Source: Anisodus tanguticus (taxonomy: Eukaryota > Streptophyta > Magnoliopsida > Solanales > Solanaceae). Taken from it: a stretch of DNA of 64,000 bases. A program made the translations under genes and the position numbers. Where the stretch lies: positions 35,646,001-35,710,000 of the forward strand of contig CM067557.1 in assembly GCA_034509755.1 (NCBI GenBank), read 5' to 3'. Under the pieces are notes generated by a model. It was not told the DNA's origin and did no database searches. It worked only from the letters and a program-made list of their open reading frames with translations. Below, in pieces: positions 22,910-34,558 of the stretch. The number at the start of each line of letters is the position of its first letter. Within the stretch, counting starts at the first letter, position 1.

Positions 22910-24112
22910 GGGGCTGTTTGGAAAGCCACATGGTAATTAGAATTGGTGTAATTATTAGGGTAGTAATTACACAGCCTAGTAATTACAACAATTTGGTTAT
23001 TTGTCATAATGTAATTACAGTGTAATTACAAGTGTGTTGTTTGGTTGTACAAGTATAATTACACAGTTAGTTTAATTTAAAAATAAAATTTAAAATAAAA
23101 AAAATCAAAATTAATATTTAAAAAATATGTGCATATATAAATGCTATTAAATTAATTATTTAGTAACACATTGTTTCTTGAAAATATATTAATTAGTAAT
23201 CATATATTTGTAACTAATATTATAAAAAAATATTTGATATATATATATATATATATATATATATTTCATTAATAATATTTTAATTTTAATTAATTATAAA
23301 ACTTAAAAGCAGACTTTTTATGTGTGAACATCATGGATTGGATGTTTGACTAAAAAAAAAATATTTATAAATATAATGCCATAACATTATTCAAATGTTT
23401 GAGACAAAAAAATATCTATCACGTGTAAGTGAAAGATAAACAATATGTAATGTGAAATAACAAGTCAATAGTACTAAAACAAATAAATTAAAATAAAAAA
23501 TATAACCTAAATTTAAAATCCAATAGAAAAAGTTTAACATAATTATGTCAAATTCCAATATTACACAAGTAATTTCCAATGTAACTTAAATAAATAATTC
23601 AAAAGAAAGGAAAAATATAAGTCTATAACCTCATTCACAACAAAATTTTACTTTAACGTCACTTATTATATGTCAAGTTTGTTAATGATTCATATTTTCT
23701 AATATTAAGAGGTGTAGTTTAAAAAATTAGAATAATGACACGGTTATGCAAAATTAGTAAAAAAAAAAATGAGCAATTACATTAAAGGTTGGGAATGAGA
23801 AGAAAGAAAATAAAAGATAAATAATATAAAAAAAAAATTAAAAAATAAAAATAATTAAAAATAAAAATTTTAAAAGATTAAAATAATAGAAATAAAAATA
23901 AATAAATAAAGAAAATAAATTAAAATTTTAAAAAAACTAAAAAGTAACCTTATAATTATTGAGTATAATTACATCAAATTCTCAAGTTGAGAATTAAAAA
24001 GTATAATTACATCCTCTTAATTATACTCGATTCTCATTTAAATTTATAATTATTTGATTAAACAAACAAATAAAACAGTTACGTGAGTGCTTTTCAAACA
24101 AGCATTTTGTAA
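22910..24112. mobile_element. Possible non-autonomous DNA transposon, 1.2 kb
   Basis: The left end reads ggggctgtttggaaagcca and the right end is the complement of a similar string (cttttcaaacaagcat), an imperfect inverted pair of ~20 bp. Both subterminal regions carry repeated gtaattaca/tataattac motifs (22930-23065 and 23955-24055). The core is extremely AT-rich with an (AT)n run at about 23238-23263. No clear target duplication was found, so the superfamily is unassigned. Confidence 0.45.
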
Positions 24113-24384
24113 AAGGTTGTAACGTGAAAAGATGATTTCGAATGGTCCCACATGCTGACTTGGATCTTTGAGTCACCATGACGTTGGGAAAAATAGCAGT
24201 ACCTGGGACCCACCTTTCATAAATGATGAGATAAGCAAGGGTAATATGGTCAACTCACTCAAACATTTATGTTCAAGCTACAGTAACATACCTTTTCAGT
24301 CAATCACATTGCTCCATTTCGAATGAAATGACCGAAATACCCCCATAAAATGCAAAAGCAGGCATTTGATAAAATCACAAACTT

Positions 24385-24915
24385 TAGGAATATACTTGGA
24401 GTTTTTAATCAAAATTATTTCTGGGAGTAGGTCTAATTTAGTCCTTTAACTATAATCATGAGCATTTTTAATCCCTTAAGTTTGCTAAAGTGACACATTT
24501 GCTCCAATTAATAGAATGAACTTAAAAACTAATAGTGACTACAAAATAAAACACGAAAAAAACCGATGTACTTTTGAACCGGCTGAAAAAATGATCAACT
24601 CAATTGGTTTGATCCCATTTTCTTTAAGAAAAAAATTAACATAAAACTGATAGAATTCGATCAATTTTATTAAAAATAAAAAAAAATAAAATTGGGATCA
24701 TACTGATCGAGTTGATGGTTATTTCGGTTGAGTTTTGCTAATTTTAGGAGTCACCATTTGATTTTAAGTCAATTTGATTAGTTAAATCAAATGTAGCTCA
24801 ACTTTAATAAATTTAAGAGACTAAAGATGTTCAAAGTTATATTTAAAGAATCAAAATAGATCTACTACGGTAAGTAAGAGACTATTTTGGCTAAAAACTT
24901 GGTATATTTGAACCT
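24385..24915. mobile_element. Foldback-like element with long imperfect inverted ends
   Basis: Left arm (from about 24385: tatacttggagtttttaatc) and right arm (to about 24910: the complement of actattttggctaaaaactt) are imperfect inverted repeats of about 100-150 bp around a centre at 24600-24720. Ends and target duplication are not resolved. Confidence 0.4.
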
Positions 24916-25124
24916 TTTTCATTTGAGGAGATACAATGCGTAAAGTTTAATGACCAAGTGTGAATTAACCGACCGAAGTGTCATGCAATAGGAAGAGCGG
25001 ACCAAAGTGTATAAACTTGAACCTGAGGTGGGTAAACTTCCCAAATTCTAAGTAGAGGTCTTTCAAGTTTCAACAAATGCAATTCGAATTGCAAAAAGCG
25101 GATTATTTCTGTAAAAATTGACAA
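24916..25124 (+). promoter_or_regulatory. Probable promoter/5' leader of the 25125 gene
   Basis: Between the foldback-like element and the ATG at 25125. No clear TATA box was identified, so the assignment is positional. Confidence 0.35.
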
Positions 25125-28100
25125 ATGGGAACTTCTTGCTTGTTTTCAACCCTCCATAGATTTCCAGTAGATTATCCAGTGTGGTTGGTCAGCCGTGGCT
25201 ATAGCTATACCTCTTGCTGCTTACACAATTCTCCCAAACGACTACAAGCAACTGCCACAAGTACTGTCAGTGGCGATGAAAAACGGATGAAGGCACGGAA
25301 ACCAATAACGGCGGCGATACTGGCGGCAGCTGCAGCATGTTCGGTGATAGTGGCGGTGAATGGAACGGTGGCGGTGGCGGCGCAGATTGAAATGCAACAG
25401 GAAATAATTGGAGAGGAGACATTTTCAAATGTACCGCAAACGCTATCCGGCGAATGCGTTGATGGACAGAAGGAATGTAAGAAGGCGAGGATTCAACGAC
25501 CTAAGTCAAGGCAAGCTGAGTCTTGTACTGTCAAATGTGTGAATACTTGTATTCGTGGTGGTAGTGGATCTCCTGGTGAAGGTCCTCTTAACGTTAGAAG
25601 GTATGTTTTGCATGTACTTAATTGAGTTAATGGTAAAAAATACACATAAACTATCACTTTTCGTGAGTTTAACAACTCAACTATATATAAGTTGTTCCCA
25701 CTTCCCACCTGTACTATCACCGTATTAAAACACACCTGAATAGGCCAAATAGGTTTTTCCCTTTTCCTACTTGAACTATCACCATCTAATCAACTAGGCG
25801 TATGAAATGGAACAACTGATAGTTAAGGTGTGAACTCGCAAAAATGTGATAGTTGAGGTGTATTTTTTACCATTACTACAGCCTTTTTAGTCCATTTCAA
25901 AATGAATGCCTCTTTTCTTTTTTTACAACCCTTTAATTTCAACTTTCCACCCGACATGTTTAAGAGTTAAGACCACACGAGGGAATTTTAGTACATTTAA
26001 TATATCTTTAGTATATGGCAGTTCTTTATTTCTTAAACTCCGTGCCAAGTCAAAATCGGACAAACAAATTAAAACAGAGGGAGTAATTAATTCCACTGAT
26101 TGACTACAAAATCGTTCATTAGACTTCATGATGTGCACTTCTCGTTTTGATTTTCTTGTGGATTGTAGTTAATCCACCTATAGCACTTTGTATATCTGTT
26201 TTATTCCATAGGAGATAGACTTTGCCCTTTGTATTTGTTAGAAGATGAACTTAATTCAGCTGAGAAAGACTAGCTAAGAGAAATGGATTGAGATAAAGAG
26301 GATCAGAGTTTTTTTCCAAATTTTGGGAAATGTAGAAATATTTCGATTGCTAATATATACTTGTGCAATGCCTCTTATATAGGAAAAGCTAACCACCGAT
26401 TTAATTAATCTGAAGAACTAATGTAACTATGTTCAACTTGAATCAGCAGAGGTATAACTCAATCAACACGCCAAACCTGATTTTCCTACAATCCCCCTCA
26501 AGTTGCATGATGAAAAGATATTAACCATTGTGCCCCCAGGGGTTAGCTAATTGGCATATGTTGAAGGAATTGTGTCTTAGGTTACAAGCTTGAGACCTGC
26601 GTCAAGCGAACTAAGTCCAGTATTTAAGTGGAGAAGAGTAGAGGAGTGGACCCATCATTCCCGAGTCCTGAAGGCTGTTGCTGGCCCAAAGGAGGTTGGC
26701 TCCAGACAGATTTCTCAATCATTAAAAAATAAACCATCACAAACTTGGATAATATATAATCATGCAACTGCTTTCTGAGGGCTCTAGTCAAATTATCTGC
26801 CATTTTGCTCCTTCCTAGCAACATAACTTGCTTTGATTAAAGTATTAAACCTTGTTGAATCTTTTTCCATATAACATATCTGACGTTTGCTCCTTGTAGT
26901 GCAGCCTTGTTATCACAATAGAGTTCAATTGGTAATTCTACTTTCGCTCATAATTCACTTAGCAATTCGCTAATCCAAACGAATTCTGCAATTGTTACTT
27001 CCGTACTTCTACATTCAGTTTTAGATGCAGTTTCTGTTGAATCTATGAGTTTTACACAATATCCTGTCACTTAACTTTATGTAATTGCACCATGAAGCCA
27101 GTCTGCATCATAAATTCACAATACAAAAGTGGATAGTTAGGGGGATAGCCAGGGGGAGAATAATTTGAGCATTTGAGCAATCTACACAATTTACAGCCTT
27201 TCATGGTTTAACTCAAAGATTGATTATTGGGATGTTTACGATGCTTTCTTTCATGAACATCTCTATGAAGTTTATATGACTTTACACAATTTGAGGATTT
27301 GAGCAATCTACACAATTTACACCAATTAAGTAGCTATCTGATGAACCTGGATATATTCACCAATTACCTTTTTAGATGGAAATTATAACTCATATGTTTC
27401 ACAATTTTCTGGAAATGCACTTTGGCATCAATCACATTTTTTTTGGGTTTGAATCTGATTGGAAAGGATAGCAAAACAGAATCAGAATTTTTATTCATGT
27501 GGCATTTCATGGACCACTGATTGGACAATTTGCTGACATGGATTGTCGATAGTGCTGCTTATGTTGATACCTGATGGAGAAGTCCACTGATATGAAACGT
27601 AAACTGGGAAGTCTCACTTAACTGCTGACTGGACATGATGTTGGTTGATGAAGATTGATCACTATGCAGTTTTATTGATGCGTAGGTTACATGACTTATG
27701 ATGTATCCTAGATAGTAATTAGATATGCCATTTGAAACGAGACTTCTGGCGGCATGTGGACGCTGGAATCGGATTACTTGCATATCAGTGATAATGAGAT
27801 TGTGTGATCTATTTGCATTCAGAAGTGGTTTGCATACTACTTTACACCAAATAATGTAGTTGCCTAATGAATCTGGATATATTCTAACACAATTTTGTGA
27901 ATACTCTTTAAGAAAGAAGAGTCCAGAGTTACTGCAAGTACGAAGGCTAACCCTAAAAAATTCTTGAAGCATTAGAACTGTTTATAGTGAAAAACATTAA
28001 TAGCTCATGTTAGTTTTAGGAGATTTAAGCTTGCAAAACAAGAAGGAACAAAGCTGTCAATCGACACCAAGCTGGAATAAGGAAGTTTAAAATATATAGT

Positions 28101-31100
28101 TCTAACCTCAATTATGAACTTTCTTACAAAATCCATTTGCAAGTATATGTAGTTGACCATAGGGAGGGTTGTTGCATAAAGCCTGCACGAACGACTAAAT
28201 ATTAGCTCTGCAATCAGGTCGACAGAAACTGAGTCATAATGAGGGTAAGGAAGGTAATAAAGAGAAAGAGAGAGGGGGGAGGGGGCGGTTAATAAAATTC
28301 AGTTATACATTCAATTTTAGTATGTGCCGCCTTTAGAATTCATTTATTTACTGCTAGATTTGAATGTAGAGAAGTGTTAATTTTAAAGCTTCAAACAAGC
28401 AAGAAATCAGCTTGTTAGGTAGGAGAATGGTCTCAGCTATTTCAATACAAAAACTTGGGGAGGAAAAGGTACGTTAGATACATTTTAAAGCTTAGGTGCA
28501 GGAAATTGTGAGACCGATACTCTGAAGAAACTAGATAGAAAGCATGAGCTACTTGTGGTTTGAAAAAGTCAATGGTGTGGAGTTATTTCTAGTATTTCTT
28601 TCAGGTTTAAAATTACTTCGTTTTGATACCATACAGCTCTCTTAGTTTCACTTATTTCATTGTTGACTATTGGTGAAGCATGTCTTCTATACAAGATAAA
28701 AACATATCAAGTAATCATATCTGAAGAGATATATTGCAACTTTAAAATTTGCAGTGAAGTTTACATGGTAGGTTCTTCTGCAGTTCCTTTTTCTAAAGCT
28801 TCAAACAAGCAAGAAATCAGCTAGTCGATTATTTTAATCTTCTGCAGTTCCTTTTTCTTTCATCCGTCCTTTATAATGATTGAAACTGTTTGCAGGACAA
28901 CATAACAGGTAAGTGAAAGGCTAATTAAATGCCTACTTCATGGTTAATATTTCTAGTTTACTTAATTGATAGATGATAACCTAAATACCATATTTCTTCA
29001 TCCTCCAACCAGGCCCTCTTCCATCAAATTTTTTATTTAAAGAAAAAAGTAAAAAGGGAAGGAAAGTTGAATGAGACACTGTTGATAAAGTCATTTGAAA
29101 TTTGCTTTTACCTCTTTTGTTTACAGGCCACTGGTGGTGTTTAAGCAAGGGTTTCGCAGTCGTCAATACTGGTAATTATTTTCCCTTCAAATTCATCAGT
29201 CTTTATATGTCATTTTCATTACGCCTCCATTTAGTACATTATATTTGTTCTCCCAAGTTCTACTCACTGTTGTGCAACTCATCACTTGCCAAATTCTTGT
29301 TAAGCTATGCAATGCTGAACAAGTCACCGTATGTTTCAAGTTTGTATGTGCACTATATTACAACTTTTAGTACTCTTAGTTTGGTTTGTAGAATAAGAAA
29401 TATAACATAATGTTTTGCCTAGGTAATAGGAAAAACTGTTCAACCATTGACCAGGTCTTTTTCCTCTTCATGCAACTACTTCAATCTTTGTTTTTTCCTC
29501 TCTTACTTACCAACAGGTGAATAAATATCTGTGTTCACTTCCAACATCTACTACATATCATATATCTTCAACATCCGTATTCAGTTATTCCACTGAAAGT
29601 ACAATCAGTAGTCAAATTAGGCAAATAAAGAGGAAGTGTCTAATTCGAAAATCAGGAAAAAAGAAAGGCTAAACCATCAAAGGAGATATAAACAGAAAAG
29701 GTCCATCGTTTTTTCTTCTTATGGCTTCTGCTTTTCAGACCAAGCTCACTTTCTATCCTTCAACCTCCCTAAAGTAAAAGTAAAGAAGGCATCATCTTGT
29801 GTTTCCACAGAAGATGCAATCCTGAAATCGTCTGTTCTTTACTGTAACTAAACCTACAATTTTGCATAAACAAAACCTACAAATTTTGCCTGGACTGCTA
29901 AAAGTGCTTCCAGCTTTGTTTCTCCTATCTTACGTACTAAAAGGCGAATAGATATCTATCCTCACTTCTGTTTCATCTATCCATCTAATTTCCAATACCT
30001 ATCTAAAATCATATATCTTGAACATCCTTGCTACATTGGAAGGTATAATTACTAACTATTGTGAGTAATCTAAGAAGTTGTTTAGTTAGAGATTAATAGA
30101 TAATTAGGAGACGGAAGAAAAGTGAAACCAAGGAGAGAAAAAGAGAAAACGATGTCCATCTGTCTCTCGTCTTGTCTCTTCAACTTTGAAGACCAAGTCT
30201 ACTTTTTCTATCCTTTGATGTCCCTAATGTAAAAGATTACAAAGTGTCAAATTGTTTGCCCAAAATAAAAATAAAAAGATTAAAATTATTCTCATTCTTT
30301 TGTTGATGAGACGTAATATAATTAAGTAATTAAAAGTGTGCTCTCTCTAACCGCTTCAAAACAATATCAGAGCATGCAAGATGTCTTGGGTTTGAGTATC
30401 ACCGCTACCTAAAATACAAAAATATTCATGTGTTTGGGAAATGAGAAAGAATCAGACCAACACATGAAGAGGTGTATTATGACATAGTATGATTAAGTAA
30501 TTAATAGTACACTATCTCTAACAACTTAAGCTTTTAGATAAGATTGGTCACACATTTAAAAAATGATTGATCCTTGCCATTGTGGAACCTAAATTTAAAT
30601 GAATGTTGGAATTGAGCTACAATTTAGAGCACGAGTGTGCTTATGATATTAAACAAATCTTTAGCCAATAAACCTATGGCTTAGTTACGCATTTGCATGT
30701 GATTCTTCTTTGCTAGAGAAGCATAGATGAAATTTGGACTGTTGTAGGGTATAAATGATAGCTCACTAATCTATTCTTTTAAATATTTTCTTCAACCAGT
30801 ACCTTAGGTATGCTGGTTTCGTTCTCTTTGGAACTGTGTTATTGAAATACATCTATTAGAAAGACGAATATAACAATAAAACTTTGGATGGTTAGCATGT
30901 ACATGAACCTAAAGCCTAAGGAACTAGGCCAAGCTTTTCCACTAAATCTTTGATATTTCTTATTTTTCCATGTTTTCTTTCTCCAAAATTTCCCCCCATC
31001 TCTCTCTTATCTTTATTACATTATCTATATATCTTTACCTTTTCGTTACCGTTGGTTACTTTTCCTTCACATAGTCATATTGTTTGTCTTCAAGTCAAAA

Positions 31101-31903
31101 AGAGTGCAGGCACTTGTCATGCCAACCCTGCAATGATTTTTTCAGACCTTTCCAGACTCAGTAAAGAGAGTGACTAGAGAGAGAGACCCACAGCATAGAA
31201 GAGCATCTTAACTTTTGCAATTCTTGTATATAACTGTTAATGGAATCGAATAGCGAATGCACTTGCGGTTAAGACAGGTCCTGCATCTCCTAGAAGTGCT
31301 AATTTTACTGAAACTTATATCTCTATTGGACAAAATACTTGGAGAAAATCGAATTGACGCTTAGGGCAATGGTGTAGCTACATAAACTGAAGGGTGGTCA
31401 GTTGAACACCCTTCAGCGGAAAATAATTATACTGTGCACAAAAAAACATTGCATATATAAGTAACAAAATATTGCATTTATATCAGCTTGAACACCCTTA
31501 GCGAACTTTCTGGCTTCCTCACTGCCTTAGTGCAGTGATGAGTGAACCTTGGTTCAAAATGAGTATTTCAATACTTAGGAGCAAACAATATGAAGAAGGT
31601 CTGGAGAGTCGAACTGCTCATCCTAAGCAAAATCTGCATCATGTAATGTAATGAAAGATGCATCAATCACTGCAAGCTGGGATATTCTCCTTGCAATATC
31701 TAATGGAGATCACTTAATGAAACTTCGAGTGCCTACATGCAGTGAGCAACATGATTGCCAGCCATATAAAGTTTTCTGAGTGACTGATATTTGTTAATGA
31801 AAATTGACGGACTTGTTTTTTTCCCTTTCTACATGTTTCTTGCAGTTTGGTGGAATGCTCTGATATATGTAATTTGATAAAAGATGGTGAAGATGGACCA
31901 TAG
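25125..31903 (+). CDS. Conserved plant protein of unknown function, probably chloroplast, 192 aa
   Basis: Three exons: 25125-25600, 29127-29171 and 31846-31903, all gt...ag. They join in frame (AG|G then TG|T) to 579 bp. I recognise the C-terminus as a conserved plant protein without assigned function. Residues 1-50 are rich in Ser, Thr and basic residues with few acidic ones, like a chloroplast transit peptide. Residues 62-87 are hydrophobic and Ala-rich, a possible thylakoid signal or membrane segment. The conserved part has CX3CX3C at Cys134/138/142, a Gly/Pro linker (GGSGSPGEGPLNVRR), LVVFKQGFRSRQY, then CX3CX3C at Cys174/178/182 and DGEDGP at the end. Exon 2 is only 45 bp. Introns of 3.5 and 2.7 kb carry repeats. 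Gene structure is secure; location is inference. Confidence 0.9.
25630..25873. mobile_element. MITE, 244 bp, in intron 1
   Basis: Long terminal inverted repeats begin ATGGTAAAAAATACAC at both ends and extend about 40 bp with a few mismatches. TA dinucleotides flank it (25628-25629 and 25874-25875), as in Stowaway-like elements. Confidence 0.75.
25878..26083. mobile_element. Partial 'gagggagta' MITE in intron 1
   Basis: The right end (aaaacagagggagTA) and the internal phrase cttaaactccgtgccaagtc identify a very common Solanaceae MITE type. The left end is eroded. It lies directly next to the MITE at 25630-25873. Confidence 0.6.
26200..27110 (-). mobile_element. Copia 3' end relic (LTR end, purine tract, RNase H)
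   Basis: An LTR of undefined outer boundary ends at 26490 (ttttcctaca), next to a purine tract (plus-strand atccccctcaagttg, 26491-26505). Beyond a SINE insertion, minus-strand RNase H text is readable at 26820-27100 (YCDNKAALQGANVRYV, EVTIAEFVW) with several stops. It is a different copia family from the one at 8283. Confidence 0.65.
26529..26731 (+). mobile_element. tRNA-derived SINE inside the copia relic
   Basis: Box A-like GGTTAGCTAATTGG and box B-like GGTTACAAGCTTGAGACC are followed by a unique body and an A-rich tail. AACCAT may be a short target duplication (26523-26528, 26732-26737). It is the same family as 56241-56436. Confidence 0.75.
27231..27287 (+). pseudogene. Tiny copia RT fragment
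   Basis: Plus-strand frame reads DVYDAFFHEHLYEVYMTLH, a degraded form of the RT motif DV.NAFLHGDL.E.VYM. No other RT motif is readable nearby. It lies in opposite orientation to the copia relic just upstream. Confidence 0.6.
27330..29126 (+). other. Rest of intron 1 of the chloroplast-protein gene
   Basis: No gene recognised. A ~30-bp sequence (taaagcttcaaacaagcaag plus aaatcagct) occurs at 28384-28412 and 28794-28822, and cttctgcagttcctttttc occurs at about 28777 and 28839, marking small local duplications. Confidence 0.5.
29490..30255. repeat. Diverged ~330-bp direct duplication in intron 2
   Basis: 29490-29800 and 29915-30255 share, in the same order, a CT-rich start, atcatatatcttcaacatcc / atcatatatcttgaacatcc, an A/G-rich middle, ...agaccaagctcactttctat / agaccaagtctactttttct and a final ccctaaagtaaaag / ccctaatgtaaaag. 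Identity is moderate, with indels. Confidence 0.6.
30256..31845 (+). other. Rest of intron 2 of the chloroplast-protein gene
   Basis: 30315-30550 resembles a dispersed Solanaceae repeat (atcagagcatgcaagatgtc, aacttaagcttttagataag). 31375-31520 has a MITE-like inverted pair around gaacaccctt. No coding sequence recognised. Confidence 0.45.
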
Positions 31904-32883
31904 GCTGTACATCTAATCTTATTTTTATGTTAAATTCTTTATTGAGCCTACAAAATTTCCAGGTGTTCTTTCATATCATTAAAGCTTTGATAGGGTTGTA
32001 TATTCTCTATGCAGAAATTTGACAGGCTTTTATGTATGTACACCTACTTTTTCTTCCACCTTCCTGGTGAGGTAGGTGCCAATATTCTTTGGGATATCGG
32101 AGAAAAATACTTATGCTTGTATTCTGAAGTGAGAAATGGAAATTATATTGGAAATTTAAAAACTGGCATACTGGTATTGGTGGTTCTATGTTTATCAGGT
32201 AGCACTTTGGCGGTAGTGCAGAGAGGAAGGAAAAAATGAATAATGATTTGAAAGCAAAGGGGTTCCCTTTCTCATATTTGCTTTAGAGAGAGAACTAGGA
32301 GGAAAATGATCCCTTTTTTCTGGGCAAATGAGTTTCTTTTGTATTTTAGAGCTTTTTTTTCTCCTAAAATTTATTTCGCTTTCTATCTTTTGTCTGTTAG
32401 AAAGCTTTTACAGGTGGTTGTATTAACTATTTTTTTTACCAGTCTGATGTGGATAATTTGTAAGACTTGGTATAAGAACATCAATCATCATTCAAGATTA
32501 TGTTACCTTCTCAAAAAAAGAACATCATTCAAGATTACTATTCTAGGAACATGTTGTTATGTTAGTTTTGTGCAAATACGTCACCACTTTTAGCTTCTTT
32601 GATTCACATATTGGTATTATCAGACTTTATTAGGAGTCTCTAACTATACTTCCCAAACATGAAATATAACAATATTTTCTGCAAATTGCCATTATCGCGT
32701 ATATAAGAGTAGTTACCTTTTAACAGTGTTTCAGGCTGCTGTGCAGCCATGTCTAATTTGAAATTAATGAACTAACTTTATATCTGAATTTCACATATGT
32801 CATCTTGATCCCCAAGGTTAAAAGGTGGCACCTGCATTGTCTTCTTTCTCAAACCCCTGTGTTTGTGCACCCTTTATCCTAAT
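31904..32883. other. 3' flank of the chloroplast-protein gene, no further gene
   Basis: T-rich sequence that probably includes the 3' UTR. Short open frames at 32009-32239 and 32306-32593 have no recognisable content or codon structure. Confidence 0.5.
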
Positions 32884-33045
32884 TAGAGGCGGATTCAAGA
32901 TTTTAAGCTTGTGAATTCTTAGTAAAATAAACTAATACGCCAATAATAATCAGACCAAAAAGACTGCAAGGGAAATCGATGGGAGTTCGGATAAAAGTTA
33001 TTGGATTCCCGAGAACCCACAATCGGAACCTTGGATCCGCCCCTG
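32884..33045. mobile_element. hAT-type MITE, 162 bp
   Basis: Ends TAGAGGCGGATTCAAG and the complement of cttggatccgcccctg are inverted repeats. An exact 8-bp duplication, ATCCTAAT, flanks it (32876-32883, 33046-33053). Confidence 0.85.
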
Positions 33046-33720
33046 ATCCTAATATGAATCTTTCTTTATTTTTTTTCTTTTCGATTTTATCTTTTCATTC
33101 ACATCACATTGTATGAGAGATTCCTCCCATAGAATCCTTCGAAATTCGAATGGTGTATATATCTGAAGAATTTCCCATTACCCATATTGAGAGTTGCTAA
33201 CTGTGTATAGAAATTTTATTGAAGCAACTCTGCACCTAGATGAAGGAAAATTACAAAGAGAATGTAGACATACAATCTAAACTCTGATCAAGTTTTTATG
33301 CAAGTAAGGATTAGATATAGGAAAATAACCTATTTATGTAATTGATCGTGTGTAAATGAAGTATTTAAAAAGAAATTTTAAGTAGAATGAGATAACGGTC
33401 GAACTAAAATTATAGAAATGATTAATAATTATCGGCTTTGGATGCCTATGTATCACCAAGGTATTAATAGAACAAGGATAGAAGTTTTAGTACTCCCGTA
33501 AAATGAGTAAAATGTGGGTAGATTATCAGACACGAGTTTTGTACTAACTAACATGAAATACACATGCAAGGCATGTTTTCAAGTGTTCAGGTAAAAGTGG
33601 ATGATTTCTTTTTCCTTTCAACCAAAAGCTACTTTTGTGATGCTCTTGTGCAATGAAGCAAGTATCAGGACAAACAGAAGGAAGAATCACTGGAGTGAAT
33701 CAAACCCTCAAACATAATTA

Positions 33721-33967
33721 CTCCCTCTATCTCAATTTATATGATACACTTTTCTTTTTAATTTGTCTAAAAATATGATGCATTTCTATATTTAAAAATA
33801 ATTTAAGTTTGAACTTCCCCTTTTACCATTAATGAAATGATTTACAGCCACACAAATATCTATAGTTTGTTTTAGACCACAAGTTTTAAAAGTCTTTTTA
33901 TCTTTCTTAAACTCCGTGCAACTCCGTGTCTAGTCAAACTATATCACATAAATTGAAACGGAAGGAG
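33721..33967. mobile_element. Stowaway-like MITE, 247 bp
   Basis: Inverted ends CTCCCTCTATCTCAATTTAT and the complement of ataaattgaaacggaaggag, with TA on both sides. It contains a small internal duplication of actccgtg. Confidence 0.85.
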
Positions 33968-34155
33968 TAACATTTATCATTTGAAATTTATAAACTTTTG
34001 CTAATTTTTTTTATCTCGAAAAATATTATTTATGTCATTTTTAAAAATTTATTCTTATTAATAGCAGGAAGACGCACAAGGCGCGTAAACTAAAACTAAT
34101 ACTATCATAATATATTAGATTTGATCTATTTTATGATTTAGCAAATTAAATTATA

Positions 34156-34407
34156 CTCCCGCCAGATAAAAAAACTAACCTTTAACCCATTTCTAAGAAA
34201 AAATAGGTATTTTGACTAAATTTATTTTAATTAAAATTTACTTATTACTATTAACTTGACACATTAAGATCTTATCCCTTAACATTTAATAAGAGCAAAT
34301 CTAAAAAAATAAAATCAATTTCTTCTTGATTATTGATTATTTAAATGACATTTATTTTGTCCAAAATAATAAGGCTAAGTGAATATTGAACCGGGGGGAC
34401 GGGGGAG
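34156..34407. mobile_element. Stowaway-like MITE, 252 bp
   Basis: Ends CTCCCGCCAG and the complement of ggacgggggag, with TA on both sides. It lies about 150 bp upstream of the pectin acetylesterase ATG, so it may be part of that promoter. Confidence 0.75.
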
Positions 34408-34558
34408 TAACATTTAGACGATTTTACTCAAATTTAATTCGTAAAATATGAGTTACCCATTTCATTGATTTTCACCTACCCAACCAATAAAAAGCTTCTA
34501 ACTATAACAGTCAGTGCCAAAATTTATTTGATCCTAAATCAAAATTTGGAACCAAAAA

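Noticed and set aside
27559..27972. 137-codon minus-strand frame in intron 1 of the chloroplast-protein gene
   Set aside because: No recognisable domain and irregular composition; it lies beside copia debris and is probably chance.
32009..32593. Two short open frames 3' of the chloroplast-protein gene
   Set aside because: No motif, no plausible splice partners and low-complexity T-rich codons.
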